A stretch of DNA of 64,000 nucleotides from JBDTSW01 sp963758845. GTDB taxonomy: Bacteria > Actinomycetota > Thermoleophilia > Solirubrobacterales > 70-9. Positions 34,360 through 43,118 of the stretch are shown piece by piece. The translations under genes were made by a program, and so were the position numbers. The stretch lies in the NCBI GenBank assembly GCA_963758845.1, contig CAVWWX010000002.1, forward strand, positions 682,001-746,000, given 5' to 3'. How positions within the stretch are numbered: the first letter of the stretch is position 1; every line of letters starts with the position of its first letter. The notes under the pieces are model-generated. The model was not told the origin of the DNA, ran no database searches, and worked only from the letters and a program-made list of their open reading frames with translations.

Positions 34360-34364
34360 CCAGA

Positions 34365-34384
34365 GGCACCTCCCGTGAGGTGCC
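34365..34384 (+). terminator. Hairpin after the coiled-coil gene
   Basis: GGCACCTC (34365-34372), loop CCGT, GAGGTGCC (34377-34384), five bases after the stop codon. A perfect eight-pair stem in the position of a terminator, without a T-tract. Confidence 0.6.
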
Positions 34385-34600
34385 GCTGGTGGCGCGTTCC
34401 CGACAAGACTGACGCCCTCGAAGCCGCCGGGTGGGAGTAGCGCTGAGAAGTAACGCTTTGGAGAAAGCGATAGCTGGGTGCGTTGATATTAGGAGATGGT
34501 AGCGGTGGTAATGCTAAAAAATAAAAGGTTAAAAGGAGAAGGGTGGGGTAGACCCCTAAGTGGACGACTCATGGGTCAGAGCCCCCTGAGTGGGGGAGAC
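34385..34600. other. Intergenic, no gene; possible esterase terminator
   Basis: Composition changes from GC-rich to moderately A/G-rich around 34490-34540, a last weak purine stretch. CCCCC-TGAGT-GGGGG (34582-34596) forms a short hairpin just after the minus-strand esterase stop and may terminate it. I see no coding sequence. Confidence 0.4.
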
Positions 34601-35662
34601 TCAGGTTTCGCCCAGCGCCTCCACCAGCTCGCGGATCGCCGGGGCGTAACGGTGGGTCATCCCGCCGTGGCCGCCGTCGAAGAGCTCGAAGGAGTGCTCG
34701 ACGCCCAGCTTGGTGAGCTCGGCGGAGAAGGCCTGGGCGCCGATGTCGAGGAAGTACTCGTCGGAGCGGCCTGCCTCGATCAGGATCCTGCGCATCGCGG
34801 CAAGCTCCTCGCCGTGCGAGGGCGCCATCCGCACCGGGTCCAGGGCGAGCCATTGCCCCCAGACATCTTCGACGAGGCGGCCGGTGGTGATCTCGAATGG
34901 CAGCAGGGCCTTGCCGGGCGCGTCGGGGTCGGGCGTGTAGCACGCGGCGTACGCGTAGACCTCGAGTGGCCCGCCGTGGCGCTTCCAGGTGAACGGGTCG
35001 GCCTTGGCGAGGTCGCGAAAGAAGACGTCGTAGGAGCCCTCGAAGTTGTCGCGGAGCTCGCGCGCGAGCTTGGCGAAGCCGCTCGCGTAGCAGTGCTCGA
35101 ACAGTGCGTCGCCCGCGTGGGTGGCCAGCGCCCCGAACACACCGGGCCGCATCATCGGGACGACCATCGCCCCGTACCCGCCCGAGGACTTACCCGCGAT
35201 CGCTCGCCCGGCGGCCTCCGCGATCGCCGGGTACGCCCCGTCGACGAACGGGACGACCTCGTCGCATAGGTACGACTGGTAGGGGCCGGTGCTGGTGGAG
35301 TCGAGGAACTGGGAGCCACCGTAGGACGTCCAGGCATCCACCAGCACCACCAGCGCGTCGCGGCACTCGCCTGCGGCGAACATGGCGTCGAGTCGCTCGA
35401 TGAAGTTGAGCTGGAACGGTTCGCGGTTCGCCCAGCGGTCCGCCTGCCCGGTGTATCCCTGGATCACGTAGACGGCCGGCAGCGGCCTCGGGTGGTCGCG
35501 CTCGATGCCGGGCGGGCGGTAGACCCAAAGCGGTCGCCGCGCCGGGTCGCCCAGCGGGTTGTCGGCGAGCAGCTCCGACTCGACCACGAGCCGGTCGAGC
35601 GCGCCTGCGAGCGGGCGCTCCCACGGCGCTCCGGCCGGGCCGTCGGCCTCGCGGAGCGCCAC
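34601..35662 (-). CDS. Alpha/beta-hydrolase esterase, enterochelin-esterase/EstD-like
   Basis: 353 residues, GTG start. PAVYVIQGYTGQADRW is the first strand and oxyanion area, AGKSSGGYGAMV holds the nucleophile Ser (G-x-S-x-G as GKSSGG), and FELFDGGHGGMTHRYAPAI carries the catalytic His. This architecture matches the putative esterase/Fes-like superfamily. The substrate is unknown. It starts 7 bases after the methylmalonate-semialdehyde-dehydrogenase-like gene ends, so it is likely in one operon with the two aldehyde dehydrogenases. Confidence 0.85.
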   Translation of the reverse strand: MALREADGPAGAPWERPLAGALDRLVVESELLADNPLGDPARRPLWVYRPPGIERDHPRPLPAVYVIQGYTGQADRWANREPFQLNFIERLDAMFAAGECRDALVVLVDAWTSYGGSQFLDSTSTGPYQSYLCDEVVPFVDGAYPAIAEAAGRAIAGKSSGGYGAMVVPMMRPGVFGALATHAGDALFEHCYASGFAKLARELRDNFEGSYDVFFRDLAKADPFTWKRHGGPLEVYAYAACYTPDPDAPGKALLPFEITTGRLVEDVWGQWLALDPVRMAPSHGEELAAMRRILIEAGRSDEYFLDIGAQAFSAELTKLGVEHSFELFDGGHGGMTHRYAPAIRELVEALGET

Positions 35663-35669
35663 GGCCGCG

Positions 35670-37148
35670 CTAGCTCCAGCGCGAGGTGACGACCTTCTTG
35701 CGCGTGTAGAACTCGACCGCGTCGGCGCCGTTGGCGTGCAGGTCGCCGTCGATCGAGTCCTTCCAGCCGGAGAACGGGAACCACGCGACGGGGGCGGCGA
35801 CGCCCACGTTCACGCCCAGCATCCCGGCCTCGACCCCGGCGCGGTACTCGCGCGCCGCGCCGCCCGACGTGGTGAAGATCGAGCCGGCGTTGCCGTAGCG
35901 CGACCCGTTCACGAACTCGAGCGCCTCGTCGAGGTCGCCTGCGCGGACCACGGTGAGCATCGGGCCGAACAGCTCCTTGCGCGCGATCTCCGACTCATGG
36001 TCGGCCGTTTCGACGATCGTGGGAGCCAGCATCGTGCCCGCCGGGCCCGCGTCGGCGTCGCGTCCGTCGAGGACCAGCTCGTCGCCGTCGGCCACGGCCC
36101 GCTCGACCGCGTCGGCCACGCGCTCGCGCGCCTCAGGACCGACCAGCGGGCAGACGTCGGTGGCGTCGTCGGCACCGGCGCCGACGGTCAGCTCGGCGGC
36201 TGCCTCGGCCAGTGCCGCGCGCACCTCGTCCTGGCGCTCGCGATCACCGACGAGCACCGCGACCGACCCGGCCAGGCAGCGCTGCCCGGCCGCTCCGAAG
36301 GCGGTGCTCATGATCGCGGGCACCGTCACGCCGAGGTCGGCGTCGGGCATCACGACGAGTGAGTTCTTCGCGCCGCCGAGCGCCTGGTAGCGCTTGCCGG
36401 TCGCGGCCGAGCGCTCGGCGATGTAGCGGGCCGTCGAGGCTTGGCCGACGAACGAGATCGCGTTGATACCCGGATGGTCGAGCAGCCCGTTCACGGCGTC
36501 GTGCGCCCCGTGGACCAGGTTGAGGACGCCCGCCGGGATCTCGTCGATGCCGTCGATCAGCTCGAAGATGCGCTCCGAGGGCCGCGGATCACGCTCGGAA
36601 GGCTTGAGGATGAAGGTGTTGCCGCAAGCGATCGCGTACGGCAAGAACCAGAGCGGGATCATCGCCGGGAAGTTGAACGGCGTGATCGCGGCGACCACGC
36701 CGACCGGCTGGCGGACCATCTCGACGTCCACCCCTCGCGCGACGCCCTCGAGGTTCTCGCCCTTCAGCAGGTGGGGGATCGCGGTCGCGGCCTCGGTCGA
36801 CTCGATTCCGCGGAGCACCTCGCCGCGGGCGTCGGCGATCGCCTTGCCCATGTCGGCGGTGACGAGCTGGGCGATCTCCTCCTGGTTCTCCCACAGGGCG
36901 CCGCGGAGGGCCATGACCGCCCGGGCGCGCTTCTGCGGCGCGACTGCCGCCCAGGCCGGGTAGGCCTCGCGGGCCGCTGCCACCGCGGCGTCGACCTCGG
37001 CCGCGCCCGACAGCGGGATGCGGGCGACTACCTCGCCGGTCGCCGGATCGATGTCGTCGATCTTGTCGGCGCCATCGGCGGCCTGCCATTCACCTCCCAC
37101 GTAGTTCGAGAGGGTGCGGGTGGCTGCGGGTGCGGCGGTCGGCTTCAT
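35670..37148 (-). CDS. mmsA: CoA-acylating methylmalonate-semialdehyde dehydrogenase
   Basis: 492 residues. FNFPAMIPLWFLPYAIACGN is a hallmark segment of this subfamily. The catalytic Cys291 is in GAAGQRCLAGS, and the usual general-base motif ELGGK is replaced by ALGGAKN, as expected for CoA-dependent members that do not use the base. It converts malonate or methylmalonate semialdehyde to acetyl- or propionyl-CoA with NAD+ and CoA, in valine, inositol or beta-alanine breakdown. The start overlaps the upstream aldehyde dehydrogenase stop (ATGA). Beta-alanine or amine catabolism would fit the window. Confidence 0.9.
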   Translation of the reverse strand: MKPTAAPAATRTLSNYVGGEWQAADGADKIDDIDPATGEVVARIPLSGAAEVDAAVAAAREAYPAWAAVAPQKRARAVMALRGALWENQEEIAQLVTADMGKAIADARGEVLRGIESTEAATAIPHLLKGENLEGVARGVDVEMVRQPVGVVAAITPFNFPAMIPLWFLPYAIACGNTFILKPSERDPRPSERIFELIDGIDEIPAGVLNLVHGAHDAVNGLLDHPGINAISFVGQASTARYIAERSAATGKRYQALGGAKNSLVVMPDADLGVTVPAIMSTAFGAAGQRCLAGSVAVLVGDRERQDEVRAALAEAAAELTVGAGADDATDVCPLVGPEARERVADAVERAVADGDELVLDGRDADAGPAGTMLAPTIVETADHESEIARKELFGPMLTVVRAGDLDEALEFVNGSRYGNAGSIFTTSGGAAREYRAGVEAGMLGVNVGVAAPVAWFPFSGWKDSIDGDLHANGADAVEFYTRKKVVTSRWS

Positions 37149-38653
37149 GCTCCTGCTCCGTCTTGCGGTGAGTTGATCTTCGAGTACTCCGAGTACGGGT
37201 ACCACCATTCCTTTGGCGCGATCTCCGTCTCGATGTGGACGTGCTTGGTCTCCTGGAAGGCTTCGAGCCCCTCGCGACCGAGCTCGCGGCCCAGCCCCGA
37301 CTGCTTGTAGCCGCCGAACGGGCCGGCGTCGTTGTCGGTCAGCGGGTCGTTGAACCACACCGTCCCGGCCTTGATCTCGCGCATGCAGCGGAGCACGTTC
37401 TGAAGGTTGCCCGTGTAGATGTTGGCGCCGAGTCCGAACCGGGTCGAGTTCGCCAGCTGGATCGCCTCGTCGAGCGAGCCGACGCGGACTATGGGGGCCA
37501 CGGGACCAAACGTCTCCTCGCGCAGCAGGTCGGTGTCGGCCGGGGCGCCCGTGACGACCGCCGGGGCGAAGTAGTGACCCCGCTCCTGGCCGGCGTCGCC
37601 GCCCCCAACGACCACCTCGGCGCCGGCTGCCACCGCTTGTGAGAGCTGGTCGGCGACCTTGCCCCGCTGCGCGGCCGAGACCATCGGGCCGACGTCGGTG
37701 CCTGGGTCGGTCGGGTCGCCGACCTTCAGGCCATCCGCGATCTCGGCGAACGAGGTCAGGTAGTCGTCGTAGACGTCGTCCATCACGTAGAAGCGCTCGG
37801 CCGAGGTGCAGACCTGCCCCGCGTTGAGGAACGCCGCCCATACGCCCCCGCGCGCCGCGACATCGATCTTCGCCGCGACGTCGGAGCAGACGATGAAGGG
37901 GTCCTTGCCTCCCATCTCGAGGTTGATCCGGGCCACCCGGTCGGCGCACGCCGCCGCGATCTTCTTGCCCGTGTCCACCGACCCGGTGAAGGCGACGCAG
38001 GCGATGCGCTCGTCCGCGACGATCCCGGCACCGACGTCGCCGCCGCCGGCAAGGATGTTCACCACGCCGGCCGGCAGGTGCTCGAACGAGCCGGCCATGG
38101 CCAGGGTCGAGAGCGGGGTCAGCTCGGACGGCTTGCAGACCGTCGCGTTGCCGGCGGCAAGCGCGGGCGCCAGCTTCCACGAGAGCAGAAGGAGCGGGTA
38201 GTTCCACGGCACGATGCAGCCGACGGGGCCGACGGGATCCTTGACGACGAGGGCCAGCTGCGTCGCCTCGATCGAGGGGATCACCCGGCCCGCGGAATCC
38301 CGCCCGATCTCGGCGTAGTAGTCGAACGCGGCGGCCGTCCAGCCAACCTCGTCGCGATTCTCGATCAGCGGCTTGCCGCCTTCGGCGGTCATGACCGCAG
38401 CGAGCTCCTCGGTCCGGGCGCGCAGCGACGCGGCCACCTCGTGCAACATCTCGCCCCGCTCGACCGCCGGGGTCCGCTCCCATCCGCGCTGGGCCTCGTC
38501 GGCGGCGGCCACCGCGGCCGCGATCTGCTCGCGCGAGGCGGATCCGGCGGTCGCCACGACGTCCTCGGTCGCCGGGTTCTCCACCTCGAGCGGGTCCCCG
38601 TCGCCGGCCATCTGCTCACCGCCGATCAGGAGGCGGGTCTCGAACTCGGCCAT
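37145..38653 (-). CDS. Aldehyde dehydrogenase (betaine-aldehyde/aminoaldehyde type)
   Basis: 502 residues. Catalytic Glu246 in LEMGGKDPF and Cys282 in NAGQVCTSAERFYV; PWNYPLLLLSWKLAPALAAG and GPFGGYKQSGLGRELG complete the ALDH signatures. The closest subfamilies by eye are betaine-aldehyde and 4-aminobutanal dehydrogenases, which oxidise amino-aldehydes with NAD(P)+. This would be the natural second step after the class-III aminotransferase encoded 10 kb away. First gene of a three-gene minus-strand operon. Confidence 0.88.
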   Translation of the reverse strand: MAEFETRLLIGGEQMAGDGDPLEVENPATEDVVATAGSASREQIAAAVAAADEAQRGWERTPAVERGEMLHEVAASLRARTEELAAVMTAEGGKPLIENRDEVGWTAAAFDYYAEIGRDSAGRVIPSIEATQLALVVKDPVGPVGCIVPWNYPLLLLSWKLAPALAAGNATVCKPSELTPLSTLAMAGSFEHLPAGVVNILAGGGDVGAGIVADERIACVAFTGSVDTGKKIAAACADRVARINLEMGGKDPFIVCSDVAAKIDVAARGGVWAAFLNAGQVCTSAERFYVMDDVYDDYLTSFAEIADGLKVGDPTDPGTDVGPMVSAAQRGKVADQLSQAVAAGAEVVVGGGDAGQERGHYFAPAVVTGAPADTDLLREETFGPVAPIVRVGSLDEAIQLANSTRFGLGANIYTGNLQNVLRCMREIKAGTVWFNDPLTDNDAGPFGGYKQSGLGRELGREGLEAFQETKHVHIETEIAPKEWWYPYSEYSKINSPQDGAGA

Positions 38654-38719
38654 GGGCCGATGCTAGACGGTCGGCTGCGATGACCCCCATCGCCTCGGCC
38701 TGCGAAACTCCGAGGCCGG

Positions 38720-39124
38720 ATGGCAGAGGAGTATCGAGTCGAGATCGAGTTGAACGACCACGGCGACGGCCTGTCGCTGGGCGAGCGCCTGCGCTCGCTG
38801 GACTTGGACGACGAGGCGCGCGAGCGCCTGGGGGGCGACGTGATCGTCACCCGGGACGGCTCGCGGCTGTTCCTCTACGCGGCCTCTCAGGAGGCTGCCG
38901 GCGAGGCAGCGCGCGTGGTCGAGGGACTGATCGAGTCAGACGAGCTCGACGGCGAGGTCTCGATCACGCACTGGGACTCGGGCGACCACGCCTGGGAGGA
39001 CATCTCGAGCGCCGCGGCCGCTCACGTCGACGAGGGCCATCCCGAGGAGCGCGCCCCGGGGGTGCCGTTCCTGGTCTTTCTCGAATCCCACAAGCCGAAG
39101 ATCCTTCGCGACTTGGGGCTCTGA
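38720..39124 (+). CDS. Hypothetical acidic protein, 134 aa
   Basis: Starts MAEEYRVEIELNDHGDGLSL. Alternating charged strands and a helix (EAAGEAARVVEGLIESDELD) suggest an alpha/beta sandwich. The ending FLVFLESHKPKILRDLGL is well defined, and codon use matches the neighbours. No family is recognised. It is convergent with the STAS gene one base away and may be linked to the stress module only by position. Confidence 0.65.
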   Translation: MAEEYRVEIELNDHGDGLSLGERLRSLDLDDEARERLGGDVIVTRDGSRLFLYAASQEAAGEAARVVEGLIESDELDGEVSITHWDSGDHAWEDISSAAAAHVDEGHPEERAPGVPFLVFLESHKPKILRDLGL

Positions 39125-39125
39125 T

Positions 39126-39503
39126 CTAGGCGGGCTCTGGCGAGACGCCGTCGCGAAGCGCCGCGAGTGCCTCGTCGCGCGACTCGGCCAGCCCCATCGC
39201 GTGGTCGAGCCCAGTCAGCTCCAGCAACCGGCGCACCTGGCTGTCCGGGCAGCAGACGGCGAAGCCCCGGCCCGGGGTTGCGGTGACCTTCTCGCGCACC
39301 GTGACGAACGCGGCCAGGCCGCTGGAGTCGATGAACTCGCAGTCGGAGAGATCGACCAGCAGCGAGGCCGTACCGCCGTCGACCACCGGGTCCAGCGTGG
39401 AGTGCAGCTCGGGGACGGTCGCCTGGTCCAGCTCGCCGAAGACGAGCAACGCGACGACCTTGTCGTCGGCCGTATCGAGCTGCGTACGGAAGGTCGGGTT
39501 CAT
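39126..39503 (-). CDS. STAS-domain anti-sigma factor antagonist 1 (RsbV-like)
   Basis: 125 residues from ATG 39503. FGELDQATVPELHSTLDPVV and DLSDCEFIDSSGLAAFVTVR are the STAS core; the Ser pair in DSSGL holds the phosphorylation site used in partner switching. The unphosphorylated form binds the RsbW-type kinase and frees a sigma factor. It is divergent from the SpoIIE phosphatase gene, so a shared 75-bp promoter region is likely. Confidence 0.88.
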   Translation of the reverse strand: MNPTFRTQLDTADDKVVALLVFGELDQATVPELHSTLDPVVDGGTASLLVDLSDCEFIDSSGLAAFVTVREKVTATPGRGFAVCCPDSQVRRLLELTGLDHAMGLAESRDEALAALRDGVSPEPA

Positions 39504-39577
39504 CGCTGCAGGCGATCTTAGCCCGCGGCAGGTTGCCAAGTGACCGTACGGCCATTAGATTCGGGAGCGGACACGGG

Positions 39578-42193
39578 ATGAGAGAGAGGCTCGGCCAGAT
39601 CCTCGCCCGGGCCTCCGGCCGGGCGGCGGACACGCAGCGCAACGACCGCCTGGGTGCGCTCGCCGGCTTCGCCACGCTCGCGGTCCTCGCCGGCGCCGAC
39701 ATCGCGCTTGGCGCCGAGGTCAACCTGATCGGCACCCTGATCGTTGTCCCGTTCGTCGCCGCGGTGTGGGCGGGCATCCGGGTGACGGCTCTCGTCGGCG
39801 CGGCGACGCTGATCGTCGCGATCGTCAGCGCCACCTGGAACATGAACTTCGGCGAGACCGACTACGACGCCCGGGTGGTCGTCCTCCTCGGCGGAGCCCT
39901 GCTGGCCGTCGCGAGCGCCTGGGCGCGCGAACGAGCGCGCTTGGGGGCACAGCGGCTGCAGCTGCTGGACGAGGTCGGCGCGGTCGCCGACGGCTCGCTG
40001 CCGCTGGCCCAGACGCTGGAGCGGGTCATCGAGGTGATCGTCCCCGCGTTCGCCGACTTCTGCATGGTCGACGCGATGCACGATCGCCGCGTGATGCGGT
40101 CCGCCGTGCGGGTCCGCGGGAGGCCGACGGGCGAGCAGGACCGCCTGATGGAGCGCAGGCTGTTCGAGCGCGACCCCAGCATGCCCGAGTGGATGATCCG
40201 CCCCGAGGCGCCGTTCCCGCGCCAGCCCCGGTTCATCCCCCGCTTCAACGACGAGGACGTGCGGCGCATCTCCCACGGCGCCGACGACCTCGCGTGGCTT
40301 CGGGGCCTCGGCCTGAGATCGTCGATCACCGTCGCGATGCTCGCGCGCGACCGGATGCTTGGGGCGCTGACGCTCAACACGGCGTGGTCGGGTCGCCGCT
40401 ACGTCCTCGACGACGTCCGCTTCGCCCAGGCGCTCGCGAGCCGGGTCGCGCTGGCGCTGGACAACGCCGGGCTGTTCTCGGACCTCGAGAGCGTCGAGCG
40501 CCGGATGGACAACGTGATGTCGATCCTGGACGAGGCGGTGATCATCCACGACGCCCAGGGCGAGCTGGTCTACGCCAACCCCGCCGCCCTGGAGATGCTG
40601 GGGCTCGAGGCGGAGGGCGGCACCTCGACGCCGGCCGCCTCGATCCGCGAGCGGTACGTGATTCGCGCCGAGGATGGCTCGCTGCTGGCACCTGAGGAGC
40701 TCATCGGGGGCCGCGCGCTCGACGGCACGGAGCCCGACCCCCTCGTCGCCCGCGTCGCGCCCAGGTCGGGCGGTAGTGAGCGTTGGCTGATCACGCGGGC
40801 GAAGCCGATCCTGGGCCCGGAGGGCAAGGCGCTCTACTCGGTCACCGCGATCGAGGACCTGACGACGGTCAAGCGCGCCGAGTTCGCCCAGCGGCTGCTT
40901 GCCCGGGCGGGGGACCTGCTCGCCACGTCCACCGACTACACGGAGATGCTCACGGGACTCGCCGACCTGGCCGTCCCCGACTTCGCCGATTGGTGCGCCG
41001 TGGAGGTCCCCAACCCGGATGGGACGATCGAGCAGGTGGCGATGTCGCACGTCGACCCCGAGCGCCGCAAGCACGTCGTCGAGCTTCGCCGGCGCTACCC
41101 GCTGCGGGTGGATGACGAGCACGGCGTCCCAGAGGTCATCCGCAGCGGCGCCCCGCGCCTGATCGACACCCCGGCGTCGCTGATCACGAGGGTCGCCGCG
41201 GACTCGGAGCACGAGCGGCTGATGAACTCAATCGGCCTGCGCTCGCTGCTGCTGGTGCCGATGAGCTCCCGCGGGAACACCGTTGGCGCGCTTGCGTTCG
41301 GCAACGGCGAGGGCGCGCGAGCGTTTGACGCGGAGGACCTCGGGCTGGCCACGGAGCTCGCGCGGCGCGTGGCCACTGCGGTCGAGAACGCCCGCCTGGC
41401 GGGCGAACGCGCCGAGGTGGCGCGGGTGCTGCAGGAAGGCCTCAAGCCGCCGGCCCTCCCGCACATGCCCGGCTGGGACAGCGCCGCCGTCTACCAGCCC
41501 GCCGGCGAGGTGAACGCCGTGGGAGGCGACTTCTACGACGCGTTCGAGGTCGAGGACGGCTGGATGGTGACGGTGGGCGACGTCGTCGGGCGTGGGGCTG
41601 CCGCCGCTTCGCTGACCGCACTGGCCCGGCACACGATCCGCACCGCCGGGCTGCTCACCGGCGATCCCCGTCGCGCCCTCGAGCTGCTCGACGCCGAGCT
41701 CCGCGCGCGGGGCGAGACGGCGCTCTGCACCGCGGCGATTCTGGTCCTGCCCCGCTCCGAGACGGACCCTGCCGAGGTCACGTTCGTCTCCGCGGGGCAT
41801 CCGCTGCCGCTAAGGCTGCGCGGCGGCGCGGTCGAGGAGGTCGGCACCCCAGGCCCCCTGCTGGGGGCGTTCGAGGGCGCGAAATGGAGGCCGGAGACGT
41901 TGCGGCTCGAAGCCGGCGACCAGCTGATCCTGTTCACGGACGGCGTCATCGAGGCACGGGGGCGCGAAGACCGTTTCGGCGAGGACCGCCTGCACGCCGA
42001 GCTCGCGGGCGTCGACGGGCCGCTGACCGCGGTCAGGAAGATCACCGCCGCCCTGGAAGGGTTCCTGGGCTCGGAACCCGACGACGACGTCGCCGTTGTG
42101 GCCGTTCGACGGGAGGGCGCGCGGCGCATCGAGCCTCCAACCGGGGCCAACGGCGGCCGTGCCGCCGTGCAGGATGTCGCCCGGTTCCGGTGA
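39578..42193 (+). CDS. Membrane-anchored GAF/PAS/GAF sensor with SpoIIE (PP2C) phosphatase domain
   Basis: 871 residues from the ATG at 39578. Residues 25-115 hold three or four membrane helices (LAGFATLAVLAGADIALGAE, LIVVPFVAAVWAG). A GAF domain (about 140-290), a PAS domain (about 305-420, ILDEAVIIHDAQGELVYANP) and a second GAF (about 440-610) follow. The PP2C domain begins KPPALPHMPGWDSAAVYQPA and has GGDFYD, LFTDGVIEARG and DDDVAVVAV. It should dephosphorylate a STAS protein in response to signals. It lies directly upstream of an RsbW-like kinase gene; an RsbU-type switch is the inferred role. Confidence 0.9.
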   Translation: MRERLGQILARASGRAADTQRNDRLGALAGFATLAVLAGADIALGAEVNLIGTLIVVPFVAAVWAGIRVTALVGAATLIVAIVSATWNMNFGETDYDARVVVLLGGALLAVASAWARERARLGAQRLQLLDEVGAVADGSLPLAQTLERVIEVIVPAFADFCMVDAMHDRRVMRSAVRVRGRPTGEQDRLMERRLFERDPSMPEWMIRPEAPFPRQPRFIPRFNDEDVRRISHGADDLAWLRGLGLRSSITVAMLARDRMLGALTLNTAWSGRRYVLDDVRFAQALASRVALALDNAGLFSDLESVERRMDNVMSILDEAVIIHDAQGELVYANPAALEMLGLEAEGGTSTPAASIRERYVIRAEDGSLLAPEELIGGRALDGTEPDPLVARVAPRSGGSERWLITRAKPILGPEGKALYSVTAIEDLTTVKRAEFAQRLLARAGDLLATSTDYTEMLTGLADLAVPDFADWCAVEVPNPDGTIEQVAMSHVDPERRKHVVELRRRYPLRVDDEHGVPEVIRSGAPRLIDTPASLITRVAADSEHERLMNSIGLRSLLLVPMSSRGNTVGALAFGNGEGARAFDAEDLGLATELARRVATAVENARLAGERAEVARVLQEGLKPPALPHMPGWDSAAVYQPAGEVNAVGGDFYDAFEVEDGWMVTVGDVVGRGAAAASLTALARHTIRTAGLLTGDPRRALELLDAELRARGETALCTAAILVLPRSETDPAEVTFVSAGHPLPLRLRGGAVEEVGTPGPLLGAFEGAKWRPETLRLEAGDQLILFTDGVIEARGREDRFGEDRLHAELAGVDGPLTAVRKITAALEGFLGSEPDDDVAVVAVRREGARRIEPPTGANGGRAAVQDVARFR

Positions 42194-42225
42194 GTGGGCG
42201 CCTGCCGACCGGGTAACGGAAGGCC

Positions 42226-42678
42226 GTGACCGTTCAGCAGGAGATCGGGGGATCACGCACGGGACCTGGGGCACGGCGCGGACACGGCGGCCCTCATGGT
42301 GTCTCGCTGACGCTGCCCGCAAAGGCCGAGAGCGTCGCGATCGCGCGGCGTGAGGCGGCCGCGCTCGCGGCCCGCCTGAATCTCACTCAGCACCAGGTCG
42401 ACGACCTGAAGACGCTGGTCTCGGAGGCCTGCACCAACGCCGCTATCCACGCCTACGACGGTGAGGAGGGCTCGTTCGACTTTCGGGCCGCGCCACGCGG
42501 GAACGCGATCCTGATCACCGTCAGCGACGAGGGCGACGGGATCCGCCCACGCCCCGCGTCTGAGGGCGCCAGCGGACGCCTGGGCCTGCTGCTGATGGCG
42601 GCTCTCGCCTCGCGGGTGGAGATCTCCGGGCGCCCCGGCGGCGGCACCCGTCTGAGCATACGGTTCCCGCTTTCCTAG
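42226..42678 (+). CDS. RsbW-like anti-sigma factor kinase (HATPase_c)
   Basis: 150 residues. LKTLVSEACTNAAIHAYDG is the N-box, VSDEGDGIRPR the G1 box and GRLGLLLMAALAS the G2 area of a GHKL ATPase. Such proteins phosphorylate their STAS partner and bind a sigma factor. The first 25 residues are Gly/Arg-rich and possibly not translated; an internal GTG near 42299 would give a tighter domain. No sigma factor gene is seen next to it, so the target lies elsewhere. Confidence 0.87.
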   Translation: MTVQQEIGGSRTGPGARRGHGGPHGVSLTLPAKAESVAIARREAAALAARLNLTQHQVDDLKTLVSEACTNAAIHAYDGEEGSFDFRAAPRGNAILITVSDEGDGIRPRPASEGASGRLGLLLMAALASRVEISGRPGGGTRLSIRFPLS

Positions 42679-42710
42679 GTCACCCCGGTTCCCGTAGGCT
42701 TTCCGCGTCC

Positions 42711-43118
42711 TTGCCGCCCCTCTCCCACACCGTCATCCGACGGGCCTACAAGGCGTTCGCCACCCGTGACGTCAAGGCCCTCTGCCAGCTGTCACGACCG
42801 GACGTTGAGGTCCGGACGATGACCGGCATCCTCGCCGAGCGCAGCGAGCCTTACCGCGGCCACGCGGGGATCGCCGAGTACCTCGATGACGTCACCAAGG
42901 TCTGGGACGAGCTCGAGCTCGAGCCGGTGGAGTTCCACCAGCTGGACTCGGGCGGGGTACTCGTCTACGGCCGCGTGCGGGCGCGACGCGGCACGATGCG
43001 GGTCGACTCGGCCAACGCTTGGCTGTGGCGGCTCGAAGACGAGATGGTGGCCGCCGTCGAGGTCTTCGGCGACCTGGGCGAGGCTGCGGCCGTGCTCAGC
43101 GCCGAGCAGGGCGCTTAG
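42711..43118 (+). CDS. SnoaL/NTF2-like protein
   Basis: 135 residues, apparently starting at TTG 42711. HTVIRRAYKAFATRDVKALC, then SEPYRGHAGIAEYLDDVTKV and VYGRVRARRGTMRVDSANAW form the cone-shaped NTF2-like fold. Members bind small molecules or serve as minor enzymes; no catalytic set is clear here. It ends with a four-base overlap into the convergent topoisomerase gene. Confidence 0.75.
   Translation: MPPLSHTVIRRAYKAFATRDVKALCQLSRPDVEVRTMTGILAERSEPYRGHAGIAEYLDDVTKVWDELELEPVEFHQLDSGGVLVYGRVRARRGTMRVDSANAWLWRLEDEMVAAVEVFGDLGEAAAVLSAEQGA

Noticed and set aside
27330..34360. Diversity-generating retroelement or similar targeted mutagenesis as the cause of the purine changes
   Set aside because: No reverse transcriptase, no template/variable repeat pair, and the changes are mainly from C and T, not confined to A positions. 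They extend over several unrelated genes.
27330..34360. CRISPR array or tandem satellite
   Set aside because: There are no regularly spaced repeats; the A/G stretches are irregular, and two of them decode as genes.
35670..38483. A single 937-residue frame across both aldehyde dehydrogenases
   Set aside because: Its N-terminal half is an antisense-like Arg-rich shadow of the upstream dehydrogenase; the real proteins are separate genes with an ATGA overlap.
39518..41212. A 564-residue Arg/His/Asp-rich minus-strand frame opposite the SpoIIE phosphatase
   Set aside because: This is a shadow frame produced by GC-rich codon bias, without any domain.
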